DNA of 64,000 bases, taken from assembly GCA_019638635.1 (NCBI GenBank), contig JAHBTM010000008.1:1-64000 (forward strand), written 5' to 3'. Each line of letters begins with the position of its first letter. Positions within the stretch are counted from its first letter, which is position 1. Origin of the DNA: Ferruginibacter sp. GTDB taxonomy: Bacteria; Bacteroidota; Bacteroidia; Chitinophagales; Chitinophagaceae. The notes below the pieces were generated by a model. That model was not told the DNA's origin and did not search any database. It was given only the letters and a program-made list of their open reading frames with translations. Below are positions 8,149 through 17,464 of this stretch, piece after piece. The translations under genes and the position numbers were made by a program.

Positions 8149-9420
8149 TCATCCAATACTCCGCTCCTGCCACACGGCGCACAAATGCACCACAGTTTCT
8201 GCAGCCTTCGCCATATCAGCAGTACCAATCCACTCTAGTTTGCTATGGATATTTTGCATGCCGGTGAAAATATTCGGACAGGGCAAGCCCATATAACTCA
8301 AACGGCTCCCATCGGTTCCGCCGCGGATACTTTCTGTAGTAACGGTGAGGCCTGCACGACGAATAGCTTCAGCTGCATACTCAACTACCTGTGGGTTTTG
8401 TACGAGGATGTCTTTCATATTCCGGTATTGCTCCCGGGCTTCGTATTCCATGGTGGCACCCTGAAATGTGGAAACCACTTCGCGTGCCATTTTCTCCAGC
8501 CGTTGATGGTGACTTTGCAAAGCCGGTGTTTGAAAATCGCGAACGATAAAAGAAATCGTTGCTTTTTCTGCAATGCCATTCACGGCAACCGGATGTACAA
8601 AGCCCTGTTTTTTCTCGGTGGTTTCAGGGCTCCATTCGTTTTTCGGCAGTGCATCCAAAACTGCTCCGGCAATTTTAATGGCATTCACCAGTTTATCCTT
8701 TGCATAACCGGGATGGGCAATCACGCCATGAATGGTAATGGTTGCACCATCGGCGCTGAAGGTTTCATCTTCCAGGCATCCCGCTTCGCCTCCATCCAAT
8801 GTATAACCAAATTGAGCGCCCATTTTTTTCAGGTTGATTTTTTCGGTGCCACGACCTACTTCCTCATCAGGTGTAAACACCACCCGAACATCGCCATGCT
8901 TCACATCAGGATGCGTTATTAAAAATTGCATGGCTTGCATAATAGCCGCTACACCGCTTTTATCATCTGCGCCCAGCAGGGTATCGCCAGAAGCGGTGAT
9001 GATATCTTTACCTATATGATTTTTTAAATACGGTGAATCTTTCAGCCGCAGCACCTGCACGGGATCTTTGGGCAGGGGGATGTCGACACCATCATAATTC
9101 CGGTGTAAAATCGGCAACACATTTGTACCACTGCAATCAGGCGCTGTATCCACATGGGCACAAAAGGCAATCACAGGAACCGGGTGTGGTACATTCGATG
9201 ATAATTTCGCATATACGTAACCGTTTTCATCCATTTCCACATCCTCCATGCCCATCTCTTTCAGTTCCTTTTCGAGGATGCGGGACAGATCCTTCTGTTT
9301 TTCAGTAGATGGGAAGGAAGTTGCATTCGGATCACTTTGTGTATCTACCTGTACATATCTCATAAAACGTGCCGCCACGTCGTCGGGTTGAATGTGTATC
9401 ATTTTTTCAGCTTTCTGCAA
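8149..9420 (-). CDS. pepT: Peptidase T (tripeptide aminopeptidase)
   Basis: 423 residues, usual for PepT. Dinuclear zinc site motifs of the M20 family are visible: CAHVDTAP, LGADDKSG, PDEEVGRGT and LDGG, with the late GGTDGSRLS segment. A dimerisation lid domain lies in the middle. It removes the N-terminal residue from tripeptides in the cytoplasm. The start is either the ATG at 9420 or the ATG at 9402 (MIHIQPDDVAARFMRY), six codons in; both give a normal N-terminus. It is separated from slyD upstream by a terminator, so it is probably transcribed on its own. Confidence 0.94.
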   Translation of the reverse strand: MQKAEKMIHIQPDDVAARFMRYVQVDTQSDPNATSFPSTEKQKDLSRILEKELKEMGMEDVEMDENGYVYAKLSSNVPHPVPVIAFCAHVDTAPDCSGTNVLPILHRNYDGVDIPLPKDPVQVLRLKDSPYLKNHIGKDIITASGDTLLGADDKSGVAAIMQAMQFLITHPDVKHGDVRVVFTPDEEVGRGTEKINLKKMGAQFGYTLDGGEAGCLEDETFSADGATITIHGVIAHPGYAKDKLVNAIKIAGAVLDALPKNEWSPETTEKKQGFVHPVAVNGIAEKATISFIVRDFQTPALQSHHQRLEKMAREVVSTFQGATMEYEAREQYRNMKDILVQNPQVVEYAAEAIRRAGLTVTTESIRGGTDGSRLSYMGLPCPNIFTGMQNIHSKLEWIGTADMAKAAETVVHLCAVWQERSIG

Positions 9421-9443
9421 ACTTAAGATTTTGAAAAGGGTTG

Positions 9444-9473
9444 CATAAAAAAAAGCAGTACGAATACTGCTTT
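9444..9473 (-). terminator. Rho-independent terminator of slyD
   Basis: AAAGCAGTA (9452-9460), loop CGAA, TACTGCTTT (9465-9473). Read on the minus strand the 9-bp stem is followed by an unbroken T run, the classical intrinsic terminator form. It lies 23 nt after the slyD stop. Confidence 0.85.
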
Positions 9474-9495
9474 ATACATTGTGAACGGTGATGTG

Positions 9496-9924
9496 TTAAA
9501 CAATTTCCACCAGTTCAATATCAAATACGAGTTCTTTTCCTGCCAGCATATGATTGGCATCAAGGATAACCACATCATCTCTCAATTCAGCCACTACCAC
9601 AGGGAAAGGCTGGCCTGCCTGATTGGATAATGTTAACGTCATGCCTACTTCCAACACCATATCAGCGGGCACGTTCTCTTTCGGGAACGGAATCATCGCA
9701 TCATCTTCGCGTTCACCGTAGGCATCGGCCGGTAAAATGTTGATGGTTTTTTTCTCTCCTTTTGTCATGCCGGGCATAGCGGCATCGAATCCGCGAATCA
9801 TTTGTCCGGCGCCTACGGTAAACTCCAGGGGTTCAAGCCCTTCGGAGCTATCGAATAATTCGCCACTGGTTAATTTTCCGGTGTAGTGCACTCGTACCAC
9901 ATCTCCTGCTTGTACTGTTCTCAT
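9496..9924 (-). CDS. FKBP-type peptidyl-prolyl isomerase, SlyD-like
   Basis: 142 residues. It opens with GDVVRVHYTGKLTSGELFDSS, the FKBP core, contains the insert-in-flap chaperone domain (about 70-120, ending VVILDANHMLAGKEL) and returns to the FKBP strand FDIELVEI. This is the SlyD layout. The His/Cys-rich metal-binding tail of Escherichia coli SlyD is absent, so nickel delivery is unlikely and folding catalysis or chaperoning in the cytoplasm is the expected role. Single-gene unit with its own terminator. Confidence 0.92.
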   Translation of the reverse strand: MRTVQAGDVVRVHYTGKLTSGELFDSSEGLEPLEFTVGAGQMIRGFDAAMPGMTKGEKKTINILPADAYGEREDDAMIPFPKENVPADMVLEVGMTLTLSNQAGQPFPVVVAELRDDVVILDANHMLAGKELVFDIELVEIV

Positions 9925-10046
9925 TGTTGTAAATTTTTTAAGTAAAAAAAACCGAATGCAGCCATCGTGAAATAACCCATCGGAATGGCAATTTAGTAAT
10001 AATTTAAGCGCCTGATTGAAAAAGAATAGCCATATTTGAACCCGAT

Positions 10047-11294
10047 ATGAAATCTATCATTTGTTTTTTATCTCTATGGGTATATGTATCAGGTGTTTGT
10101 GCACAACCCGGAAACTATGCACCCATTCCAAAAATTATTCCGGCCGCAGAGCGTATGGAAGTGTATTTACCGTTGTTAAAAGGAAAAAATGTAGGCGTGT
10201 TTGCCAACCATACCAGTTTGGTGGGCCGCACACATTTGGTAGATACGCTGTTATCAACCGGCATTCGGGTAACTAAAGTATTCGGTCCGGAACATGGTTT
10301 TAGAGGGACAGCCGGTGCGGGTGAAAAAGTGAAAAGCGACAAGGATAATGTACGCGGATTAACAGTCATCAGTTTATACGGAAATAAAAAGAAACCTTCC
10401 GCAGATGACCTGAAAGGACTGGATGTATTGTTATTCGATTTGCAAGATGTAGGAGTTCGTTTTTACACATATATTTCTTCTTTACAATATTTCATGGAAG
10501 CCGCGTTTGAACAAGGCATTCCGCTGATGGTGCTGGACAGACCCAATCCGAACGGGCATTACATTGACGGCCCGGTGCTGGAAAAATCATTTGCCTCCTT
10601 TGTAGGACTTCAACCCGTGCCTGTTGTATATGGTATGACCATAGGTGAATACGCGATGATGATAGCCGGGGAAAGATGGCTCACCCCACAGGCGAATAAA
10701 AAGTTTGATTATTACAGGAATGCAAAATCAACACCCGATACGCCTTTTCATTTTTTGGTAATTAAATGCGTGAATTACGATCGAAACATCGAGTACACAT
10801 TACCGGTAGCTCCTTCTCCCAACTTGCCTGATCAGGCAACCATCCGCATGTATCCTTCCACCTGTTTTTTTGAAGGCACGGTGATGAGCGAGGGACGGGG
10901 AACAGATAAACCCTTTTTGTATGTTGGTCATCCCACCCTGCCTAAAAACATGTTCACTTTTACACCGAAACCCAATGCAGGAGCTAAATCGAGTAAATGT
11001 TATTACCAAACCTGCTATGGCTGGAATTTCACTCCTACCGCTCAAAGAAAGAAATTCGACCGTATACGGATTGATTATCTGATAAACGCATACCATGCGT
11101 TTCCGGGTAAAGACACTTTTTTCCTGAAGAATAATTTTTTCAACAAACTGGCGGGTAACAGCACGTTGATGGAACAAATCCGCAAGGGCACAACGGAAAA
11201 AGAAATCCGCAAAAGCTGGCAACCGGGTATCGATCGCTTTAAAGCCATACGCAAAAACTATCTCCTTTATCCTGATTTTGAATCATACAGATGA
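10047..11294 (+). CDS. namZ: Exo-beta-N-acetylmuramidase NamZ (DUF1343)
   Basis: 415 residues. A signal peptide (cut near VCAQ, residue 20) precedes the DUF1343 fold: GKNVGVFANHTS, KVFGPEHGFRG, VLLFDLQDVGVRFYTY and MVLDRPNPNG are strongly conserved in this family. NamZ-type enzymes release terminal N-acetylmuramic acid from peptidoglycan fragments and act in wall recycling. In Bacteroidota many members are exported to the periplasm. The stop overlaps the fmt start by four bases (ATGA), so the pair is co-translated although the functions are unrelated. Confidence 0.92.
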   Translation: MKSIICFLSLWVYVSGVCAQPGNYAPIPKIIPAAERMEVYLPLLKGKNVGVFANHTSLVGRTHLVDTLLSTGIRVTKVFGPEHGFRGTAGAGEKVKSDKDNVRGLTVISLYGNKKKPSADDLKGLDVLLFDLQDVGVRFYTYISSLQYFMEAAFEQGIPLMVLDRPNPNGHYIDGPVLEKSFASFVGLQPVPVVYGMTIGEYAMMIAGERWLTPQANKKFDYYRNAKSTPDTPFHFLVIKCVNYDRNIEYTLPVAPSPNLPDQATIRMYPSTCFFEGTVMSEGRGTDKPFLYVGHPTLPKNMFTFTPKPNAGAKSSKCYYQTCYGWNFTPTAQRKKFDRIRIDYLINAYHAFPGKDTFFLKNNFFNKLAGNSTLMEQIRKGTTEKEIRKSWQPGIDRFKAIRKNYLLYPDFESYR

Positions 11295-12226
11295 ACCGAC
11301 AATCAATTCGAATTATTTTCATGGGCACACCGGAGTTTGCAGCCCAATCGCTGGAAGCATTGGTGGATGGTGGTTTTAATGTTGTAGCTGTGGTGACCGC
11401 ACCCGACAAACCAGCGGGACGTGGATTGCAACTACAGCAAAGTGCTGTGAAAAAACTGGCACTGCAACATCATATTCCCGTTTTGCAACCCGAAAAATTA
11501 AAAGATCCTGAGTTTCTGGAAACACTCAAAGTTTACAGAGCCGATGTGCAAGTGGTGGTTGCTTTCAGGATGTTGCCCGAAGTTGTATGGAACATGCCGC
11601 CCATGGGTACTATCAATGTACATGGTTCACTGTTACCTGATTACCGCGGAGCCGCACCCATTCATCATGCCGTAATGAACGGTGAAACCATGACGGGTGT
11701 TACTACCTTCAAGCTGAAACACGAAATAGACACGGGAGATATCCTTTTACAGGACTCATTGGCGATTGGCCCCGATGAAACCACTGGCTCTTTGCACGAC
11801 CGTATGATGGTTGCCGGTGCACAATTACTGCTGAAAACACTCGACCAGCTGATAGCCGGCACAGTACAACCCATACCACAAGCGATGCAATCTGCGAAAC
11901 ATGCTCCTAAAATTCATACGGAAGATTGTGTACTTGATTTTCAAAAGACCGCAGGTGAAGTGCACAACCATGTTCGGGGTTTATCGCCATTTCCGGGAGC
12001 CTTTACCGGAATAGGTGGAAAGATGTTGAAAATATTTCGTACATCCCTAACCGTTATACCATCTGAAAAAGCAGGCAAGATATCTACTGACGGGAAAACA
12101 CATTTCAGGATTCATTGCAGCGACTTTCAACTGGAAGTGACGGAACTACAGTTAGAAGGCAAAAAGAAAATGCACGTGGCTGACTTTTTAAGGGGATACC
12201 GGCTGAGTGAATCTTCAGTAGGATAA
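11291..12226 (+). CDS. fmt: Methionyl-tRNA formyltransferase
   Basis: 311 residues. The N-terminal catalytic domain has IIFMGTPEFAA at the start, the HGSLLPDYRGAAP folate-binding and catalytic loop, and the conserved Asp region around TGVTTFKLKHEIDTGDI. The C-terminal OB-like domain (about 208-305) binds tRNA. It formylates initiator Met-tRNA. Translationally coupled to namZ; the 3' end overlaps the convergent LysM gene by 12 nt. Confidence 0.96.
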   Translation: MNRQSIRIIFMGTPEFAAQSLEALVDGGFNVVAVVTAPDKPAGRGLQLQQSAVKKLALQHHIPVLQPEKLKDPEFLETLKVYRADVQVVVAFRMLPEVVWNMPPMGTINVHGSLLPDYRGAAPIHHAVMNGETMTGVTTFKLKHEIDTGDILLQDSLAIGPDETTGSLHDRMMVAGAQLLLKTLDQLIAGTVQPIPQAMQSAKHAPKIHTEDCVLDFQKTAGEVHNHVRGLSPFPGAFTGIGGKMLKIFRTSLTVIPSEKAGKISTDGKTHFRIHCSDFQLEVTELQLEGKKKMHVADFLRGYRLSESSVG

Positions 12227-13063
12227 CTCGCAAGTAAAGGTGGTTCCTGACACCTGTAGTGCTTCTGCAGCTGCGTTGCTCAGGCGTAAATCAATCCCTA
12301 CATTTTCTGAAATATCGGGTACCACATCCAATACTTTGGCATAGATGGTTTTGCCATTGGCCGGGTTTTGAACGGCTACGATATTGCCGGCTGCCGCACG
12401 GTTGTGGAAACAATAAAACTTACCATCATTCCATCCGCTGGTACTTTTAAATACGCCGGCTTTTACCGTCACATTTTTATTGGTGATGTGTTGCTTTAGA
12501 TAAGCACTTTTGAAAAAACCTTCGGTGGATACAGTAGGTGCTGTAGTGGGCTCCGGTGTGGGTGTAGCAGGCACTTTGCTGGGTTCAGGTTGTTTGGGCG
12601 CCGGCGTAGGGGCCGGTGCATTTTCTTTTTTCGGGGCTGGAGTTACTGCAGCAACATCTACCGGCTTTTTCGGTGCGCTGCCCGATACTGCAAGCGCGGA
12701 TAATTCCTTCTTCACTTTCAGATAACCAAAAATAGCATCATTGCCACCGGAACGCTTGTATAAGGGAACAATCACTTCATCCTCTGCGGCTGCGCCATCT
12801 TTTGAAAAATTGATTTCATTCAAGGGGATACGCACCATTTGTCCGATGGTTAATCCACCTTCTAAACTCATGTTATTGTACGGAGCGTATACACGCGGAC
12901 TGATATTGTAAATTCTGCCAATGCTATAGAAATTTTCCTTGGGTTGAATTACATGCGTGATATACGGATCGGATGCAGGCCCTTCCACGAATATTTTTTT
13001 GGATTGTGCCTGTGCGCAAAAAACGGTAGTCAGCAACACAAACAACAGCAGCAGATTTTTCAT
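12215..13063 (-). CDS. Exported LysM protein with proline-rich linker and DPBB-like C-terminal domain
   Basis: 282 residues. Signal peptide MKNLLLLFVLLTTVFCAQAQ; a LysM-like module at about 32-82 (ITHVIQPKENFYSIGRIYNI ... GLTIGQMVRIP); a low-complexity Pro/Ala/Thr linker at about 130-180; then a C-terminal domain (185-282) with GKFYCFHNRAAAG, IVAVQNPANGKTIYAKVLD and GIDLRLSNAAAEAL, similar to double-psi beta-barrel (RlpA-like) folds. It probably binds peptidoglycan at the wall or outer membrane. The linker resembles that of the unrelated protein at 56785-57768. The lytic activity of RlpA cannot be judged. Placement of the domains is confident; the function is not. Confidence 0.75.
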   Translation of the reverse strand: MKNLLLLFVLLTTVFCAQAQSKKIFVEGPASDPYITHVIQPKENFYSIGRIYNISPRVYAPYNNMSLEGGLTIGQMVRIPLNEINFSKDGAAAEDEVIVPLYKRSGGNDAIFGYLKVKKELSALAVSGSAPKKPVDVAAVTPAPKKENAPAPTPAPKQPEPSKVPATPTPEPTTAPTVSTEGFFKSAYLKQHITNKNVTVKAGVFKSTSGWNDGKFYCFHNRAAAGNIVAVQNPANGKTIYAKVLDVVPDISENVGIDLRLSNAAAEALQVSGTTFTCELSY

Positions 13064-13121
13064 GAGATGGTTTCTGTTAGTTGATGCAAATATGGGAAAT
13101 TTTGTTGGTTTGTTGAGCCGT

Positions 13122-14468
13122 TCATTTGTTAATGATGCGCCAGTGCTTCGGATAATAATTGTTGATGCGGTTTGGCAACACCTTCATCCAACCCAACGCC
13201 AGCGATTGGTAACAAGCGAGCATCCATCCTTTATAACCTGGTTCTACAGGAATGGATTGTCCTCGCAGGTATTGCAATGCATCTTCTTCATTCAAACGAA
13301 TTGTAGGAATCGAATGACTTTTCAAAACACTACATGCCAGCGCATGATCTGGAATCCATTCACTTTTGGAAGGAGCTCCCAAACAAACACCGGCTCTACG
13401 TATATAGAAATGTTTTTGCAACAACGGCAAGTATCCTGCCAACCCCTGGTTGAAAGCTAGGTATTGATCCTGAAACCGTACTACATCCAACGGATGTGCG
13501 GAAACATAGGGCTTTAATTGATGTACCACTTGCGCCGAAACAGTAGGAATCTTTTCAGCAGCATATGTTTTCGTTCGATTGGCATCCGGCTTGCGAAACG
13601 CAGCAATAAAAAATCCTTCCCCCCGAACATTATATGGATAAAATCGATATCCGGTAGCGCCGGAATTGGCCTGTGTTTCCACAATGTTCCAGGAAGACGG
13701 GATATCCAACGTTAATGAAGTATAACCGGAGGAAGACAGACTGTCGAGGATATGCTCGTTTTCTTCAGCCGAGTAAGAGCAGGTTGCGTAAAGCAGCAGC
13801 CCGCCGGGTTTCAGAGATGGCAACACATCCTCTAATATCTGTCGCTGGCGTACACTGCAATGTTTCACCTGTTCCGGGCTCCACTCTTTAATAGCTCCCG
13901 GATCTTTTCTAAACAAGCCGCTGCCACTGCATGGCACATCGGTTACCAACACATCAAAAAAATGTTCGAGTTTGCCAAAATCAGCCGGAGAACTACCGGT
14001 AACTACTACATTCGCGGCACCCCACCGTGTAATGTTTTCTTCTAGTATGCCTAACCGTTGTTTAATCACTTCATTGCAAACCAGTAAACTGCCCGGAGTA
14101 ATGAGGCTTTGCAACAGGGTTGATTTACCTCCGGGCGCAGCACATAAATCGAGTATGCGGAGGTTTTGAGAGGTATCTGCCAAATGAGTAACCATCTGCT
14201 CCAGAAACATACTACTGGCCTCCTGTACATAATAAGCTCCGGCATGCCAAAGGGGATCTGTAATAAAGGAAGGACGGGCATGGAGATAACGCCCGTTGAT
14301 ACACCAGGGGACGGCTCCTGCAAACGGAAAGGATAGATTAGCCGGTTTGAAAGGATTGAGGCGAATGGAAACCGGTGGTTCAAGGAACGTATGCGCCTGA
14401 ATGAAATCGCTTTCATGATAACCGGCCACTCCTTCCAGTACATTCAATAAAGCTTCTGGTAATTTCAA
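13122..14468 (-). CDS. RsmB/RsmF-family rRNA cytosine-C5 methyltransferase
   Basis: 448 residues. The methyltransferase core has DLCAAPGGKSTLLQ (SAM binding), DVPCSGSGLFRKDP (motif IV Cys) and YATCSYSAEENE (motif VI catalytic Cys), the signatures of the NOL1/NOP2/Sun RNA m5C family. The remaining 150 residues form an RsmF-like C-terminal domain with a PUA-type ending. The target is probably a 16S rRNA cytosine, as for RsmF, but the exact site cannot be inferred. On the minus strand 34 nt downstream of pntB, so it may be read from the pnt operon. Confidence 0.9.
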   Translation of the reverse strand: MKLPEALLNVLEGVAGYHESDFIQAHTFLEPPVSIRLNPFKPANLSFPFAGAVPWCINGRYLHARPSFITDPLWHAGAYYVQEASSMFLEQMVTHLADTSQNLRILDLCAAPGGKSTLLQSLITPGSLLVCNEVIKQRLGILEENITRWGAANVVVTGSSPADFGKLEHFFDVLVTDVPCSGSGLFRKDPGAIKEWSPEQVKHCSVRQRQILEDVLPSLKPGGLLLYATCSYSAEENEHILDSLSSSGYTSLTLDIPSSWNIVETQANSGATGYRFYPYNVRGEGFFIAAFRKPDANRTKTYAAEKIPTVSAQVVHQLKPYVSAHPLDVVRFQDQYLAFNQGLAGYLPLLQKHFYIRRAGVCLGAPSKSEWIPDHALACSVLKSHSIPTIRLNEEDALQYLRGQSIPVEPGYKGWMLACYQSLALGWMKVLPNRINNYYPKHWRIINK

Positions 14469-14502
14469 TACCTGTGGAATTTTAATTCAACTGTAAGGTA
14501 CA

Positions 14503-15936
14503 TCAGGATTGTTTCACCTCATTACACAGTTCCTGCAACACCTTTTTGGCATCGCCAAATAACATGGATGTTTTCGGTTGGAAAAACAGTTCATTCTCGA
14601 TACCCGCATAACCCGGCTTCATGCTGCGTTTGTTTACAATGACGGTTTTGGCGAGTTCTACCTCGAGGATTGGCATACCATAGATGGGCGAAGCCGGGTC
14701 TGTTTTAGCTGCGGGGTTTACTACATCGTTTGCACCGAGAATCAAAACCACATCACATGTTTTGAATTCATCATTTGCCTGTTCCATTTCCAACAGTTTA
14801 TCATAGGGCACATCAGCTTCTGCCAGCAACACGTTCATATGTCCGGGCATTCTGCCTGCTACGGGATGAATGGCATATTTCACCTCCACTCCTTTGGCGA
14901 TGAGTAAATTTTCCAGTTCATGACAAGTGTGTTGCGCTTGTGCTACTGCCAGTCCGTACCCAGGAACAATCATCACTTTATTGGCATAATTCATTACCAT
15001 AGCCGTATCACTCAAGCTGATTTCTTTGTAATGTTGTGCACCTCCGCTAGCCGCACTTCCGTTAGTTGTATTTCCGCCAAAAGAACCAATCACTACATTC
15101 AGTAAACTTCGGTTCATGGCTTTACACATCAGCATGGTGAGCAGGGTGCCGGCTGCGCCTACGAGTATCCCTCCGGTGAGCATCACCTTATTGTCGTACA
15201 TAAATCCACCTGTTGCCGCGGCTACACCGGTAAAACTGTTCAGCAGAGAAATGACTACCGGCATATCTGCCCCTCCTATAGGCAGCACAAAGAAAACGCC
15301 ATACAGTAATGAAATAACCAGCGTACCATAAAAATACATAGCAGCCTGCTGCACACCGGCGTTGTAGCACCATACGGCTCCGGCAACCACCAGTACAAGA
15401 AATGCGATATTCAAAATATGCTGACCCTTAAAGCTGATGTCTTTTTGCTTTCCACTCAATTTCAGGTAAGCAATGATACTACCGGCAAAGGATACACTAC
15501 CTATAATCAATCCGGCTACAATGGCCAGATAAAAACCTCCCGGTACGGATTCAGAAAAAGTGGTGCCGGGGTTTTGTTGTGCCACATGGTTCAGGTGGTT
15601 GAATTCAATCAGTGCAATGAGCATGGCACAGGCACCTCCCATACCATTAAACAAACTCACCATCTCCGGCATGGCGGTCATCTTCACTTTTTTTGCTATC
15701 ATCCAACCTACTACGGTACCAACAGCCAAGGCAACGAAAATGAATCCTTTGTTTTGAATGCCCATGCCAGCATCTTCATATAAAAAAATAGTTCCGAAAA
15801 TGGCGAGGGTCATCCCCAGGGCGGCCACCTGATTGCCTTTACGTGCTGACGCCGGATGAGATAGCATCTTCAATCCGATAATGAATGTGACCGAAGCAAT
15901 GAGGTATAGAAGTGTGAGCAGATGTTGTTGCATCAT
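14503..15936 (-). CDS. pntB: NAD(P) transhydrogenase subunit beta
   Basis: 477 residues. The N-terminal half holds eight to nine membrane helices; the C-terminal part (about 300-477) is the NADP-binding domain III with VPGYGLAVAQAQHTCHEL, HPVAGRMPGHMNVLLAEA and ILGANDVVNPAA, all hallmarks of PntB. Together with the two alpha genes upstream it couples proton entry to hydride transfer from NADH to NADP, supplying NADPH. The neighbours folA and thyA use and generate reduced folates, so shared demand for NADPH is plausible. Confidence 0.96.
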   Translation of the reverse strand: MMQQHLLTLLYLIASVTFIIGLKMLSHPASARKGNQVAALGMTLAIFGTIFLYEDAGMGIQNKGFIFVALAVGTVVGWMIAKKVKMTAMPEMVSLFNGMGGACAMLIALIEFNHLNHVAQQNPGTTFSESVPGGFYLAIVAGLIIGSVSFAGSIIAYLKLSGKQKDISFKGQHILNIAFLVLVVAGAVWCYNAGVQQAAMYFYGTLVISLLYGVFFVLPIGGADMPVVISLLNSFTGVAAATGGFMYDNKVMLTGGILVGAAGTLLTMLMCKAMNRSLLNVVIGSFGGNTTNGSAASGGAQHYKEISLSDTAMVMNYANKVMIVPGYGLAVAQAQHTCHELENLLIAKGVEVKYAIHPVAGRMPGHMNVLLAEADVPYDKLLEMEQANDEFKTCDVVLILGANDVVNPAAKTDPASPIYGMPILEVELAKTVIVNKRSMKPGYAGIENELFFQPKTSMLFGDAKKVLQELCNEVKQS

Positions 15937-15990
15937 AACGTGTGATAAGTTGATTGACTATTCATTGATATCCATTGACCATACTTGGTG

Positions 15991-16302
15991 TTACCGGCCT
16001 TTCTTTTTAAACATTTCCAGCATTCTGTCGGTTACCACAAAGCCACCCACCACATTCAGTGTGCCCAATACCACCGCCAGGAAACCGAGAATCAATGCGG
16101 CGTAATTATCGTGCTCCGCTTTGCCCATGACAATGATGGCACCAATAATTACCACCCCGTGGATCGCGTTGGCTCCACTCATAAGTGGCGTATGCAGCAC
16201 ACTCGGTACACGGCCAATGACTTCTATACCTACAAAAATCATAAGCACTACAATGTAGATGATTTGCTGATGTGCGGTAATCCAACTCAGTAACTCGTTC
16301 AT
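15991..16302 (-). CDS. pntAB: NAD(P) transhydrogenase subunit alpha part 2
   Basis: 103 residues with three membrane helices and the segments VPSVLHTPLMSGANAIHGV and LALGFLAVVLGTLNVVGGF-like sequence, which match the C-terminal membrane part of PntA. In many bacteria, including Bacteroidota, this part is a separate gene. It lies between pntAA and pntB with short gaps (10 and 54 nt), confirming a three-gene transhydrogenase operon. Confidence 0.95.
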   Translation of the reverse strand: MNELLSWITAHQQIIYIVVLMIFVGIEVIGRVPSVLHTPLMSGANAIHGVVIIGAIIVMGKAEHDNYAALILGFLAVVLGTLNVVGGFVVTDRMLEMFKKKGR

Positions 16303-16312
16303 AAAATAGCTT

Positions 16313-17434
16313 TTATTGTGATTGTCCTTTCAGTTTCTCATGCACCACCACCCCTTCATGTACCATACAGGTGCCTTTCACCAAATCATCTTCAAAATTC
16401 AGGTAGAGTGAACCTTCCGGTTTTACAATCAGTTGGAGGAAGTTGAGTATATTTTTTCCGTAGAGTTTACTGGCATCGCCCGGCATATCAGCAGACAATG
16501 CCGAGTTGCCAATAATGGTTACACCGGATGCATACACGGTTTCGTTGTTGCGGGTGAACGGCGTATTTCCTCCGGTAGCAGCGGCCAGGTCAACGATAAC
16601 AGAACCGTTGCGCATACTGTTGATCATGGGCTCAGTTATAAGCAGTGGGGCTTTCTTGCCGGGAATTTGTGCAGTAGTTATAATAATATCCGACTTTGCC
16701 ACACTTTCGGCTATGCGTTGCCGTTGTTTCTCTTTAAATGCGTCGGATTGTTCCACAGCATATCCACCGGCGGCAGATGCATCCGCGGCGCCTTCCACTT
16801 CAATAAACTTTGCACCGAGGCTCATCACTTCTTCTTTAACCGCAGGGCGTGTATCAAACACTTCTACCACTGCGCCTAATCTTTTGGCGGTAGCAATAGC
16901 CTGCAATCCGGCCACACCCGCTCCCAATATCAACACTTTTGCCGGAGCAATGGAACCGGCAGCCGTCATAAACATGGGAAAGTAACGCGGGTATACATTG
17001 GCCGCGAGCAATACGGCTTTGTAACCTGCTATATTAGCCTGACTACTCAGCACATCCATCGATTGTGCTCTGGTTGTCCGGGGTAATAAATCTAAACTAA
17101 AAACGGAAAGTGTATGGGATGACCACTGTGCTACGGCCTCCGGATTCCAAAGTGGAAAATACATCCCAAGCCAGATGGTATGTTTCCCGGTAGCCATATC
17201 TGCAACCGGTGGCTGATGGATGGAAAGCAACACATCGGCTTCTCGCAACACTTCATTTCTATCAACAACCCTGGCACCGGCCTGTTCGTACACTTCATCT
17301 TTTGCGAAGGCCAGATTTCCGGCTCCCAATTCAACATACACACTGAGGTTCCATTTTTGTAAAGTGGCCAGATGTTCCGGGAGGAGTGACACCCGGGTTT
17401 CTCCGGCCGGTTCTTTAAGAATTCCAACTTTCAT
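16313..17434 (-). CDS. pntAA: NAD(P) transhydrogenase subunit alpha part 1
   Basis: 373 residues forming the soluble NAD(H)-binding domain I. It starts MKVGILKEPAGETRVSLLPE as alanine dehydrogenase/PntA proteins do, and carries the dinucleotide motif ILGAGVAGLQAIATAKRLGA and the RQ-loop region after it. It has no membrane part; that is supplied by the next gene. It starts 30 nt after the methyltransferase gene, so transcription may continue from the thyA-folA unit. Confidence 0.96.
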   Translation of the reverse strand: MKVGILKEPAGETRVSLLPEHLATLQKWNLSVYVELGAGNLAFAKDEVYEQAGARVVDRNEVLREADVLLSIHQPPVADMATGKHTIWLGMYFPLWNPEAVAQWSSHTLSVFSLDLLPRTTRAQSMDVLSSQANIAGYKAVLLAANVYPRYFPMFMTAAGSIAPAKVLILGAGVAGLQAIATAKRLGAVVEVFDTRPAVKEEVMSLGAKFIEVEGAADASAAGGYAVEQSDAFKEKQRQRIAESVAKSDIIITTAQIPGKKAPLLITEPMINSMRNGSVIVDLAAATGGNTPFTRNNETVYASGVTIIGNSALSADMPGDASKLYGKNILNFLQLIVKPEGSLYLNFEDDLVKGTCMVHEGVVVHEKLKGQSQ

Positions 17435-17464
17435 ACGCAGTGAATTACCCGAAAGATAAGCAAT

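Noticed and set aside
15116..15783. Several plus-strand open frames within pntB
   Set aside because: They lie fully antisense to a clearly conserved pntB gene and encode no recognisable domain.
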